A DNA stretch of 64,000 bases from Streptomyces candidus (GTDB taxonomy: Bacteria > Actinomycetota > Actinomycetes > Streptomycetales > Streptomycetaceae), in the NCBI RefSeq assembly GCF_014207445.1, contig NZ_JACHEM010000002.1:372001-436000 (forward strand), read 5' to 3'. Below the pieces are notes generated by a model that saw only the letters and a program-made list of their open reading frames with translations, was not told where the DNA came from and ran no database searches. The number at the start of each line of letters is the position of its first letter. The first letter of the stretch is position 1. The translations under genes were made by a program, and so were the position numbers. This document shows, in pieces, positions 26,886 through 34,792 of the stretch.

Positions 26886-28346
26886 TTACTGGTTCTCGCG
26901 CAGCTCGCGAACCGCTTCCTCGACGCGCTTGCCGTACTCGGGGTCGGCGGCGTGGAAGTGGGCGAGGTTCTTCTCGACCACGTCGTCGCGGGAGACCTGC
27001 GAGAGGCCGCCGGCGATGTTGGCGACCAGGCGGGCCTGCTCGTCGGAGGACATCAGCCGGTAGAGCTCGCCGGCCTGGAAGAAGTGGTCGTCCTTGACGT
27101 GCTCGGCGTACGTGTACGTGCCCGTCCAGCCGGACACCTCGCGAGGGGCGCCCAGCGGGGCGTCCGTCTGCGTGGGACCGTCGTACGAGTTGGGCTCGTA
27201 GTTCTTGTCGTGGCGCGAGCCGTAGCGGGTGGCGTAGAAGCCGTCCCGGCCGTAGTTGTCGGCGGGCGCGTTCTTCGGCGCGTTCACCGGCAGCTGGGTG
27301 TGGTTGACGCCCAGACGGTAGCGGTGCGCGTCGGCGTAGGCGAACATGCGGCCCTGGAGCATCTTGTCCGGCGAGGCGGTGATGCCCGGGACGAAGTTGT
27401 TCGGGGAGAACGCGGCCTGCTCGACCTCGGCGAAGACGTTGTCCGGGTTCCGGTCGAGGACCAGGCGGCCCACGCGCTGGAGCGGGTAGTCCGCGTGCGG
27501 CCACACCTTCGTCACGTCGAACGGGTTGAAGCGGTAGCCGGCCGCTTCCGCCGCCGGCATGATCTGGACGTACAGGGTCCAGGACGGGTTCACGCCGCGC
27601 TCGATGGCCTGGAGCAGGTCCGTCTGGTGCGAGTTGGCGTCCTTGCCCGCGATCTCCGCGCCCTGCTCCGAGGACAGGCAGCGGATGCCCTGGTTCGTCT
27701 TGAAGTGGTACTTGACGAAGAAGGCCTCGCCCTCGGCGTTCGTCCACTGGTAGGTGTGCGAGCCGTAGCCGTTCATGTGACGGTACGAGGCGGGGATGCC
27801 GCGGTCGCCCATCAGCCAGGTGATCTGGTGCGTCGCCTCGGGCGAGTGCGCCCAGAAGTCCCAGACGTTGTCCGGCTCCTGCTTGCCCGTGAACGGGTCG
27901 CGCTTCTGCGAGTGGATGAAGTCCGGGAACTTGATCGGGTCCTTGATGAAGAACACCGGGGTGTTGTTCCCGACGAGGTCGTAGTTGCCCTCTTCGGTGT
28001 AGAACTTCAGCGCGAAACCCCGCGGGTCGCGGACCGCGTCCGCGCCGCCGAGGTTGTCGGCGACGGTGGAGAAGCGGATGAACGTCTCGGTCCGCTTGCC
28101 GACCTCGTTGAGGAAGGCCGCGCGGGTGAAGCCGGTGACGTCGTCGGTGACCTCGAAGTAGCCGTAGGCGCCGGAACCGCGGGCGTGCACGACACGCTCC
28201 GGGATGCGCTCGCGGTTGAACCGGGCGAGCTTCTCCAGCAGGTGCTGGTCCTGAAGGAGGAGCGGGCCACCGACACCGGCGGAGGCGGAATTCTGGTTGT
28301 CGGCGACCGGGGCGCCTGACTCGGTCGTGAGCACACGCTTCGACAT
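26886..28346 (-). CDS. katA: Monofunctional haem catalase (small-subunit type)
   Basis: This 486-residue enzyme dismutates hydrogen peroxide. The distal haem residues are visible in [12 protein letters not shown] (His near 54) and [12 protein letters not shown] (Asn near 127). The proximal haem-ligand Tyr is in [14 protein letters not shown] (about residues 332-345). The length places it in the small-subunit clade. The start follows a GGAAGG site. Its promoter shares a perfect 15-bp palindrome with the uraD-hiuH-uricase operon. Because uricase makes H2O2, this suggests a catalase dedicated to purine oxidation. It is separate from glxR by 262 bp. Confidence 0.96.
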   Translation of the reverse strand: MSKRVLTTESGAPVADNQNSASAGVGGPLLLQDQHLLEKLARFNRERIPERVVHARGSGAYGYFEVTDDVTGFTRAAFLNEVGKRTETFIRFSTVADNLGGADAVRDPRGFALKFYTEEGNYDLVGNNTPVFFIKDPIKFPDFIHSQKRDPFTGKQEPDNVWDFWAHSPEATHQITWLMGDRGIPASYRHMNGYGSHTYQWTNAEGEAFFVKYHFKTNQGIRCLSSEQGAEIAGKDANSHQTDLLQAIERGVNPSWTLYVQIMPAAEAAGYRFNPFDVTKVWPHADYPLQRVGRLVLDRNPDNVFAEVEQAAFSPNNFVPGITASPDKMLQGRMFAYADAHRYRLGVNHTQLPVNAPKNAPADNYGRDGFYATRYGSRHDKNYEPNSYDGPTQTDAPLGAPREVSGWTGTYTYAEHVKDDHFFQAGELYRLMSSDEQARLVANIAGGLSQVSRDDVVEKNLAHFHAADPEYGKRVEEAVRELRENQ

Positions 28347-28390
28347 GGTGACCTTGGGACCTTCCTGCGGGAGCTGCTGGCGGCGTGAGG

Positions 28391-28431
28391 AGCGTAAGTA
28401 CGCGGGGAACGCGGCGTCAACAGTTTGTTGA
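28391..28431 (-). promoter_or_regulatory. Catalase promoter with TCAACA-N3-TGTTGA operator
   Basis: On the minus strand, TTGACG (28420-28415), an 18-base spacer and TACGCT (28396-28391) form a promoter. The palindrome TCAACA-AAC-TGTTGA (28431-28417) overlaps the -35. The 17-base sequence ending in this -35 is identical to the one before uraD at 31231-31247. Confidence 0.7.
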
Positions 28432-28608
28432 ATTTAAAGGTGGAGCGGGTGAACCGGGTCGAGCAGAGGTGGGACCCGGGCCGCGGCGGCGCCTGGGCGC
28501 GACAGGACAGGTGTCAGCGCCGCCGCAGCCCGGAGTTCAAATGGCCCTGTGGAGAAGGGCGTTGAGGGTGGGGCGGAGAGAGTGCGGGCGAGGGGGCGAG
28601 CCGTCGGC

Positions 28609-29499
28609 TCAGACCTGCGAGCCGGACAGTCGCTCGACCGCGCGCAGCAGGGCCGAGTGGTCCAGGCCGCCGTCGCCCTGGGCGCGCAGCGAGGCGACCA
28701 GCTGGGCGACGACCGCGCCGACGGGCAGTGCCGCACCGACGTTGCGGGCGGCGTCGGTGACGATGCCCATGTCCTTGTGGTGCAGGTCGATCCGGAAGCC
28801 CGGCGCGAAGTCGCGGTTGAGGAAGTTGTCCTTCTTGCGGGTCAGGACCGTGGAGCCGGCCAGGCCGCCGTTGAGGACGTCGAGCGCGGCCTTGAGGTCC
28901 ACGCCGGACTTCTCCAGGAAGACCACGGCCTCGGCGCACGCCTGGATGTTGACCGCGACGATGAGCTGGTTGGCGGCCTTCACCGTCTGGCCGGACCCAT
29001 GCGGGCCGCACAGCACGATCGTCTTGCCGAGAGCCTCCAGGACCGGCTTGGCGGCGTCGAAGTCCGCCTGCTCGCCGCCGACCATGATGGACAGGACGGC
29101 CTCGATCGCGCCCGCCTCGCCGCCGGAGACCGGGGCGTCCAGTACGCGGATCCCCTTGTCCTTGGCGGCCTTCGCGAGATCCACCGAGGTCTGCGGGGTG
29201 ATCGAGGACATGTCGATCAGCAGAGTGCCGGACTTCGCGTTCTCGAGGATGCCGTCCTCGCCGTACGCGATGGCCTCGACCTGGGGCGACGCGGGCACCA
29301 TGGTGATGACGACGTCGGCGTCCCGTACGGCCTCGGCGATCGAGGACGCGCCCTTGCCGCCGGCGGCGACCAGGCGGTCGATCTTGGGCTGCTCCAGGGT
29401 GTAACCGGTGACGTCGTAGCCGGCCTTCAGCAGGTTCTCGGCCATGGGGGAGCCCATGATGCCGAGGCCGATGAAGCCGATCGTGGGAAGCGTGCTCAT
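28609..29499 (-). CDS. glxR: 2-hydroxy-3-oxopropionate (tartronate semialdehyde) reductase
   Basis: This 296-residue beta-hydroxyacid dehydrogenase reduces tartronate semialdehyde to D-glycerate with NAD(P)H. The Rossmann motif is GFIGLGIMGSPMAENL (residues 8-23). The substrate-binding stretch is DAPVSGGEAGA (about 121-131), and the catalytic Lys is in GSGQTVKAANQ (about 168-178). The length is typical. It lies 39 bp downstream of hyi on the same strand and should share its promoter. It uses the product of Gcl. Confidence 0.95.
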   Translation of the reverse strand: MSTLPTIGFIGLGIMGSPMAENLLKAGYDVTGYTLEQPKIDRLVAAGGKGASSIAEAVRDADVVITMVPASPQVEAIAYGEDGILENAKSGTLLIDMSSITPQTSVDLAKAAKDKGIRVLDAPVSGGEAGAIEAVLSIMVGGEQADFDAAKPVLEALGKTIVLCGPHGSGQTVKAANQLIVAVNIQACAEAVVFLEKSGVDLKAALDVLNGGLAGSTVLTRKKDNFLNRDFAPGFRIDLHHKDMGIVTDAARNVGAALPVGAVVAQLVASLRAQGDGGLDHSALLRAVERLSGSQV

Positions 29500-29538
29500 G
29501 AGGGTGCTGCCTCTCTCAGAAAACCGTGTCGAAAAGTT

Positions 29539-30378
29539 TCAGTTGCCGGCGCGGAGCGGCTTGGCCAGCCACTCGAAGGCCTCGGCGCTCGGGCGGTCGC
29601 CCGGCTTGTACTCCAGGCCGACCCAGCCCCGGTAACCGGCCTTCTTCAGGCGGCCGAGCAGGTCGGTGAGGTCCAGGTCGCCGCTGCCCGGCGCACCGCG
29701 GCCCGGGTTGTCGGCGATCTGCACGTGGCCGGTTTTGTCCGCGTAGGCGTCGATGACCTGGTTCAGGTCCTCGCCGTTCATCGACAGGTGGTACAGGTCG
29801 AGCAGGAACTTGGCGTTGCCCAGTCCCGTCGCCGCGTTGACCTTGTCGACGACCTCGATCGCGGACGGTGCGCTCACCAGCGGGTAGAGCGGCGACTCCG
29901 GCTTGTTCAGGGCCTCGATGAGCAGGATCGCCCCGACCCGGTCGGCCGCGCGGGCCGCCAGTACGAGGTTCTCCAGTGCCAGGGAGTCCTGGACCTGCGG
30001 GTCGGCGCCCTCGACGCGGTTGCCGTAGAGCGCGTTGAGCGCCTTGCAGCCGACCGAGGCGGCGAAGTCCGCCGCGACGTCGATGTTGGCGCGGAAGCGG
30101 TCGGACTCCTCACCGGGGACGGAGAGCGCGCCGCGGTCGGGGCCCGGGAGCCGGCCGGCGTAGAAGTTGAGGCCGACCAGCTGGGTGCCGGCGTCGTCGA
30201 GCGCCTTCTTCAGGGCGTCGAGCTCGGCCTGCCCCGGGGTCGGGGTCTCGATCCAGGGCCACCACAGCTCGACCGCCGTGAAGCCGGCCGCGGCAGCTGC
30301 CGCGGGCCGCTCCAGGAGCGGGAGTTCCGTGAAGAGGATCGAGAGGTTCACATCGAAGCGGTGGTCCGAATAGCCCAT
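29539..30378 (-). CDS. hyi: Hydroxypyruvate isomerase (Hyi-type TIM barrel)
   Basis: This 279-residue AP-endonuclease-fold TIM barrel interconverts hydroxypyruvate and tartronate semialdehyde. Barrel and metal-site residues are seen in LLIEALN, FLLDLYHLSMNGED, HVQIADNPGRGAPGSGDL and VGLEYKPGD. The length and the pattern agree with Hyi of E. coli. ATG 30378 has GGAGG 11 bases upstream. It is the first gene of a hyi-glxR operon, and its promoter carries the same tandem operator as gcl. Confidence 0.93.
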   Translation of the reverse strand: MGYSDHRFDVNLSILFTELPLLERPAAAAAAGFTAVELWWPWIETPTPGQAELDALKKALDDAGTQLVGLNFYAGRLPGPDRGALSVPGEESDRFRANIDVAADFAASVGCKALNALYGNRVEGADPQVQDSLALENLVLAARAADRVGAILLIEALNKPESPLYPLVSAPSAIEVVDKVNAATGLGNAKFLLDLYHLSMNGEDLNQVIDAYADKTGHVQIADNPGRGAPGSGDLDLTDLLGRLKKAGYRGWVGLEYKPGDRPSAEAFEWLAKPLRAGN

Positions 30379-30394
30379 GAGGTGTTCGGCCTCC

Positions 30395-30459
30395 TTCCGT
30401 ATCGCGGAAGTTTGTTTCTGCCTGATGGAAGGTTGCAGTTGAGACGCCGCACTTGTCAA
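30395..30459 (-). promoter_or_regulatory. hyi promoter with tandem operator
   Basis: On the minus strand, TTGACA (30459-30454), an 18-base spacer and CAACCT (30435-30430) form the promoter. TTCC-N7-AGAA (30430-30416) and then TTCC-N7-GGAA (30409-30395) follow, centres 21 bp apart. The order and the imperfect AGAA half match the gcl operator exactly. Confidence 0.7.
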
Positions 30460-30490
30460 GAGGGGCTCCCGCAATTCGTCCTGTGCCCAG

Positions 30491-30496
30491 TAGGTT
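30491..30496 (+). promoter_or_regulatory. Candidate -10 box for leaderless transcript
   Basis: TAGGTT lies 6 bases before the GTG at 30503, with no Shine-Dalgarno sequence. Confidence 0.35.
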
Positions 30497-30502
30497 GAGC
30501 GC

Positions 30503-30757
30503 GTGCGATTGAGAGTGGAGTTCACGACCGAGCCCTTCGATCTCGACGAGGCGCCGCCGCATGCGGTGGCCGCCCGTGAGGTGATCCAGGCGGCCGAGCT
30601 GGACGCCGTCGACGTGGGCCCCTTCGGCAACACCGCGGAAGGCGGTGCGGACGCGGTGCTCACCGCGGTGGACGAGTTGCTGCGCAAGTCCCTCGCCGCC
30701 GGAGCGACCCGGGTCTCGTTGCAGGTCAATGTGATCGGGGAGGGCGAGCAGAAGTGA
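30503..30757 (+). CDS. Small thiamine-binding (MTH1187/YkoF-like) protein
   Basis: This 84-residue protein looks like the Thiamine_BP/DUF77 family: a ferredoxin-like fold with AVDVGPFGNTAEG and ATRVSLQVNVIG. Family members bind thiamine or a related ligand and assemble as tetramers. It starts with GTG, probably on a leaderless transcript. It overlaps the next gene by the 4 bases GTGA, so the two are coupled. A link to ThDP is attractive because neighbouring Gcl needs that cofactor, but this is inference. Confidence 0.7.
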   Translation: MRLRVEFTTEPFDLDEAPPHAVAAREVIQAAELDAVDVGPFGNTAEGGADAVLTAVDELLRKSLAAGATRVSLQVNVIGEGEQK

Positions 30758-31131
30758 CGGAACCCGGAGACCACCCGTTGGTCACGGCGGTCAAGCCGCT
30801 CGTCGACGCCATGGGCGCCGAGCTGATGGAGCCGGGCAGGGCCGGCCGCGACGACGTGGTGCTCGCCTGGGAGGGCGAGGACGTTGTCGCCGTACGGCTG
30901 CCGCAGCTCTCGGACTCCCTCGACCACATCCTGGCCGCGCTGGAACGCGGGCACGGAATGCCACTTTCCGAGCTGGACCGCAAGACCAAACAGTCGGTCG
31001 TCCGGACCCTGGAGGCACGCGGTGCCTTCTCCGTGCGGCACGGTGTGGAGACCGTGGCGGGCGCGTTGGGCGTGTCCCGCTTCACCGTCTACAACTACCT
31101 GAACAGGGAAAACACCGCCAAGGGGGACTAG
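30754..31131 (+). CDS. Small helix-turn-helix protein
   Basis: This 125-residue protein ends in a helix-turn-helix (VETVAGALGVSRFTVYNYLN, about residues 97-116) resembling the DNA-binding end of PucR/CdaR or Fis-type regulators. The N-terminal 60 residues form a small alpha/beta domain (VVLAWEGEDVVAVRLP). It is coupled to the thiamine-binding-like gene through a GTGA overlap and stands directly upstream of the urate operon. It is therefore a candidate local regulator, possibly ligand-sensing with its partner. No function has been shown. Confidence 0.75.
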   Translation: MTEPGDHPLVTAVKPLVDAMGAELMEPGRAGRDDVVLAWEGEDVVAVRLPQLSDSLDHILAALERGHGMPLSELDRKTKQSVVRTLEARGAFSVRHGVETVAGALGVSRFTVYNYLNRENTAKGD

Positions 31132-31165
31132 TCGGCCCGCCGCGCGGGGGTGCGCCGCCCGTTTT

Positions 31166-31175
31166 TGATCGATCA
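31166..31175. promoter_or_regulatory. TGATCGATCA palindrome before uraD
   Basis: A 10-bp perfect palindrome sits in an AT-rich patch, 57 bp upstream of the shared TCAACA-N3-TGTTGA element. It could be a second operator. Confidence 0.3.
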
Positions 31176-31230
31176 TTTTGCCCTGCCGTCGCCCGCACCC
31201 AGCGGGTGGCGGCTTTTGTCTTCGCGAACT

Positions 31231-31272
31231 TTCAACAAACTGTTGACGTCCAGTTGTTCAGGGCGTTAGCTA
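31231..31272 (+). promoter_or_regulatory. uraD-hiuH-uox promoter with TCAACA-N3-TGTTGA operator
   Basis: The palindrome at 31232-31246 overlaps a TTGACG -35 (31243-31248). A weak -10 (TAGCTA, 31267-31272) follows at 18 bases. The arrangement equals that of catalase. Confidence 0.65.
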
Positions 31273-31309
31273 TGCGCAGCCCGTCCAGCACAAGGCCACG
31301 GAGGTTCCC

Positions 31310-31837
31310 GTGACTTCGGTCCAGACACCGGGCCTTTCCCGGTTCAACACCCTCCCCGAGAGCGCGGCCCGCGCCGAGCTCCACGAGGTGTGTGCCAGTT
31401 CGGCGTGGGGGAGCAAGCTCGTCGCCCAGCGCCCGTACGCAGACGCGGAAGAACTGTTTCTCGCCAGTGACGCCGCCCTCGCGGAACTCACCGCCGAGGA
31501 CCTTTCCGAAGCGATGGCGGGACACCCGCCCATCGGCCGCCCGAAGCCCGGAGACCCGACCTCCTCCCGCGAGCAGCGCGGAATGGCCGGCGCCTCCGAG
31601 GAACTCAAGGCCGAGATGCTCGAACTGAACCTGGCGTACCAGGAGCGGTTCGGACACGTCTTCCTGATCTGCGCCACCGGCGCCACCGGTGAGCAGATGC
31701 GCGACGCGGTGCGTACCCGGATCGAGAACTCGCCCGAGGCGGAGCGGGAGATCGTCCGCACCGAACTGGGCAAGATCAACCGTATCCGGCTGACCCGTCT
31801 CGTGGAGTCACCCGTGGAACAGGAAGAGAAGCACTGA
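31310..31837 (+). CDS. uraD: OHCU decarboxylase
   Basis: This 175-residue protein decarboxylates 2-oxo-4-hydroxy-4-carboxy-5-ureidoimidazoline to S-allantoin, the last step of urate to allantoin. The catalytic His is in AGHPPIG (about residues 70-76), with SSREQRGM and FGHVFLICATG characteristic of the family. It starts with GTG and its TGA shares one base with the ATG of hiuH. It is first in a three-gene operon arranged in reverse reaction order (UraD, HiuH, uricase). Confidence 0.95.
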   Translation: MTSVQTPGLSRFNTLPESAARAELHEVCASSAWGSKLVAQRPYADAEELFLASDAALAELTAEDLSEAMAGHPPIGRPKPGDPTSSREQRGMAGASEELKAEMLELNLAYQERFGHVFLICATGATGEQMRDAVRTRIENSPEAEREIVRTELGKINRIRLTRLVESPVEQEEKH

Positions 31838-32250
31838 TGAGCACCGCAACCACCGCCTCGGTGTCCACCCACATCCTGGACACCAGCGTCGGCCGCCCCG
31901 CCGAGGGCGTCGCCATCACGCTCACCGCCCGCAGCGGCGGCGACGCCGAGTGGGTGACGCTCGGCGGTTCGAAGACCGACGCGGACGGGCGCTGCAAGGA
32001 CCTCCCGGCCCTGTCGGAAGGGACGACCCACGTCCGGCTCGACTTCGAGACCGAGACCTACTTCTCGAACAAGCAGAGCGCACACACGAGCAAGACCGAA
32101 GCCGAGGCTCAGCAGGACGCCCCCCGCGTAAGGGACAGCGGCGCGTTCTTCCCGGAAGTGGCGATCACCTTCGCCGTCGTCCCGGGCGAACACTTCCACG
32201 TACCGCTGCTGCTCAACCCGTTCGGCTACTCCGTATACCGAGGGAGCTAG
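31837..32250 (+). CDS. hiuH: 5-hydroxyisourate hydrolase (transthyretin-like)
   Basis: This 137-residue protein hydrolyses 5-hydroxyisourate, the unstable product of uricase. Family features are present: STHILDTSVGRPAEGV at the N-terminus, His in HFHVPLLLNP, and the C-terminal tetrapeptide YRGS that marks true hydrolases rather than transthyretin. The middle contains an insertion (about residues 83-97, KTEAEAQQDAPRVRD) longer than in minimal HiuH. It overlaps uraD by one base. Confidence 0.95.
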   Translation: MSTATTASVSTHILDTSVGRPAEGVAITLTARSGGDAEWVTLGGSKTDADGRCKDLPALSEGTTHVRLDFETETYFSNKQSAHTSKTEAEAQQDAPRVRDSGAFFPEVAITFAVVPGEHFHVPLLLNPFGYSVYRGS

Positions 32251-32255
32251 CACCG

Positions 32256-33179
32256 ATGCCCACCATTCTCGGCCAGAACCAGTACGGCAAAGCCGAAAAC
32301 CGCGTCGTCAAGATCACGCGGGACGGCGACACCCACCACATCAAGGACCTGAACGTCTCCGTCGCCCTCTCCGGCGACATGGAGGACGTCCACTACTCCG
32401 GCTCGAACGCCAACGTCCTGCCGACGGACACCACCAAGAACACGGTGTACGCGTTCGCCAAGGAGTACGGCATCGAGTCCGCCGAGCAGTTCGGCATCCA
32501 CCTCGCCCGCCACTTCGTGACGTCGCAGGAGCCGATCAAGCGCGCCCGGATCCGGATCGAGGAGTTCGCCTGGGAGCGCATCGCGACCTCGGACAACAAC
32601 TCCAAGTTCATCGGGTCCGACGAGGTCAACCACTCCTTCGCCCGCAAGGGCCAGGAACTGCGCATCACGCAGGTCACCTTCGACGGTGAGAAGTGGGAGA
32701 TCATCTCGGGCCTGAAGGACCTCACGGTCATGAACTCCACCAACTCGGAGTTCTGGGGCTACGTCAAGGACAAGTACACGACGCTCAAGGAGGCGTACGA
32801 CCGCATCCTGTGCACCGACGTCTCCGCGGCCTGGCGCTACAGCTGGACGAGCGACGACGAGCGGATGCCCAACTGGGAGAAGTCGTACGAGCAGGCCAGG
32901 AAGCACATCCTGCAGGCCTTCGCCGAGACGTACTCCCTCTCGCTCCAGCAGACGCTCTACCAAATGGGCGCCCGGGTAATCAACAGCCGGAGCGAGATCG
33001 ACGAGATCCGCTTCTCGCTGCCCAACAATCACCACTTCCTGGTCGACCTCGAACCGTTCGGTCTGAAGAACGACAACGAGGTCTACTTCGCCGCCGACCG
33101 CCCGTACGGCCTCATCGAGGCCACCATCCTGCGGGACGGAGTCGAGCCGCAGATCCCGGTCGACATGACCAACCTCTGA
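32256..33179 (+). CDS. uox: Urate oxidase (factor-independent urate hydroxylase)
   Basis: This 307-residue cofactor-free uricase oxidises urate with O2 to 5-hydroxyisourate and H2O2. The catalytic Thr region is LPTDTTKNTVYAFAK (about residues 55-69), and the active-site Lys is expected in NQYGKAENRVV near residue 12. FGIHLARHF and the C-terminal tunnel-fold repeat also fit. ATG 32256 follows GGGAG; longer in-frame extensions run into hiuH. The peroxide produced explains the shared promoter element with the nearby catalase. Confidence 0.96.
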   Translation: MPTILGQNQYGKAENRVVKITRDGDTHHIKDLNVSVALSGDMEDVHYSGSNANVLPTDTTKNTVYAFAKEYGIESAEQFGIHLARHFVTSQEPIKRARIRIEEFAWERIATSDNNSKFIGSDEVNHSFARKGQELRITQVTFDGEKWEIISGLKDLTVMNSTNSEFWGYVKDKYTTLKEAYDRILCTDVSAAWRYSWTSDDERMPNWEKSYEQARKHILQAFAETYSLSLQQTLYQMGARVINSRSEIDEIRFSLPNNHHFLVDLEPFGLKNDNEVYFAADRPYGLIEATILRDGVEPQIPVDMTNL

Positions 33180-33188
33180 CGCGGTCGC

Positions 33189-33228
33189 GTCCGGGCCGTG
33201 CTTTACGGCGGTAAAGCACGGCCCGGAC
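33189..33228 (+). terminator. Strong hairpin between uricase and permease genes
   Basis: A perfect 17-bp stem (33189-33205 with 33212-33228) with 6-base loop starts 9 bp after the uricase stop. The ribosome site of the permease begins only 6 bp later, so this element probably limits read-through into the permease. Confidence 0.8.
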
Positions 33229-33250
33229 GGACCGGAGGGAACGAACACCC

Positions 33251-34747
33251 ATGGCACAGCCTGCAAAGGGGCCGGCAACAGAAGGCCTGCGTTCCACCCA
33301 GAAGTCCCCCGCGGAGCCCTCCGCGAAGAAGTCCGGGAAGTCCTCCGGAGCGTCCCGTGCGAAGTCCTCGCCGCCGGCGCAGCCGGCCGACCTGCTCGAC
33401 CCCGTGCACCCGGTGGACGAAAAGCTCCCCGCCAAGCGGCTCGTCCCCGCCGCGCTCCAGCACATCGCCGCCATGTACGCGGGCGTCGTCACCCCTCCGC
33501 TCATCATCGGCCAGGCCTGCGGTCTCGACGCCGCCGGCATGACCCGGCTGATCGCCGCGAGCCTGCTGATCGCCGGACTCGCCACGATCCTCCAGACCAT
33601 CGGCCTCACGAAGTTCGCCGGAAACCGGCTCCCCTTCGTCAACGCCGCTTCCTCCGCGGGCATCGCCCCGATGCTCGCCATCGCGGAGACCAGCGCCCCC
33701 GGCCGTCAACTCCCCGCCATCTACGGCGCGGTGATGGTCGCCGGAGTGTTCTGCCTGGCTGTCGGTCCCTTCTTCGGCAGGCTGCTGCGCTTCTTCCCGC
33801 CGCTGGTCACCGGTGTGGTCATCACCCTGATCGGCGTCACCCTGATGCCGGTCCCGGTCGCCTGGGCGCAGGGCGGCGACAAGGAGGCCGCCGACTTCGG
33901 CGACATGAAGTACCTCGCGCTCGCCGCCTTCACGCTCCTCGTGATCCTGCTCATCCAGCGGTTCGGCAGGGGATTCGTCAAACAGGTCGCCCTGCTCTTC
34001 GGCATGCTGATCGGCACGCTCGCCGCGATCCCTTTCGGCCTGGCCGACTTCAGCGGGCTCAAGGACGCGCCGGTCGCCGCGCTGCCCACCCCCTTCGCCT
34101 TCGGTGCCCCCGAGTTCCAGCCCGCCGCGATCCTCTCGCTGTGCATCGTGATGCTCGTCCTGATGACCGAGTCCTCGGCCGGAATGCTCGCGCTCGGCAA
34201 AATCTGCGAACGCGACTGCGACGGAAGGACGATCACCAGGGGCCTGCGTACCGACGGCATCGCGACCCTCGTGGGCCCGGTCTTCGGCGGCTTCCCGACC
34301 AGCGCCTTCGCACAGAACGTCGGCGTCGTCACACTGACGCGCGTGCGCAGCCGGTACGTCGTCGCGGTCGCCGGCGGGGCCCTGCTCTTCCTCGGGGTGT
34401 TCCCGGTACTGGGGGCGGTCGTCTCCATGGTGCCGATGCCGGTCCTGGGCGGTGCGGGAATCGTCCTCTTCGGCTCGATCGCGGTGAGCGGCATCCGTAC
34501 CCTCTCCGAGGCCGGACTCGACGACAGCTCGAACATCATCCTCGTCGCGGTGGCGCTCGGCGCGGGCATCATCCCGCTCGCCGCGCCCACCTTCTACGCG
34601 GACTTCCCCGCCTGGGCGCAGACCGTCCTCGGTTCCGGCATCAGCGCCGGCGCGCTGGTCGCGGTCCTGCTCAACCTGTTCTTCCACCATCTCGGCACCC
34701 GCGACAGGCGTATCCCTGCCACCGCCGCGGCACTCAAATCCTCCTAG
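33251..34747 (+). CDS. NCS2-family nucleobase permease, copy 1
   Basis: This 498-residue membrane protein belongs to the nucleobase:cation symporter-2 (uracil/xanthine/urate permease) family. It has 12-14 hydrophobic segments, the signature AFAQNVGVVTLTRVRSR (about residues 351-367) and the substrate-site region MLVLMTESSAGMLALG. The first 50 residues are a lysine/serine-rich soluble tail not usual in the family. GGAGGG lies upstream. Placement after uricase suggests uptake of urate or xanthine; the substrate cannot be read reliably from sequence. Confidence 0.9.
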   Translation: MAQPAKGPATEGLRSTQKSPAEPSAKKSGKSSGASRAKSSPPAQPADLLDPVHPVDEKLPAKRLVPAALQHIAAMYAGVVTPPLIIGQACGLDAAGMTRLIAASLLIAGLATILQTIGLTKFAGNRLPFVNAASSAGIAPMLAIAETSAPGRQLPAIYGAVMVAGVFCLAVGPFFGRLLRFFPPLVTGVVITLIGVTLMPVPVAWAQGGDKEAADFGDMKYLALAAFTLLVILLIQRFGRGFVKQVALLFGMLIGTLAAIPFGLADFSGLKDAPVAALPTPFAFGAPEFQPAAILSLCIVMLVLMTESSAGMLALGKICERDCDGRTITRGLRTDGIATLVGPVFGGFPTSAFAQNVGVVTLTRVRSRYVVAVAGGALLFLGVFPVLGAVVSMVPMPVLGGAGIVLFGSIAVSGIRTLSEAGLDDSSNIILVAVALGAGIIPLAAPTFYADFPAWAQTVLGSGISAGALVAVLLNLFFHHLGTRDRRIPATAAALKSS

Positions 34748-34792
34748 GGTCCTGCCGTGCCCGATACGGACAGAGGTAAAGGAAGCAGCCCC

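Noticed and set aside
28434..28608. Short minus-strand gene between catalase and glxR
   Set aside because: The frame is proline/alanine-rich with no ribosome site; the stretch is better read as intergenic.
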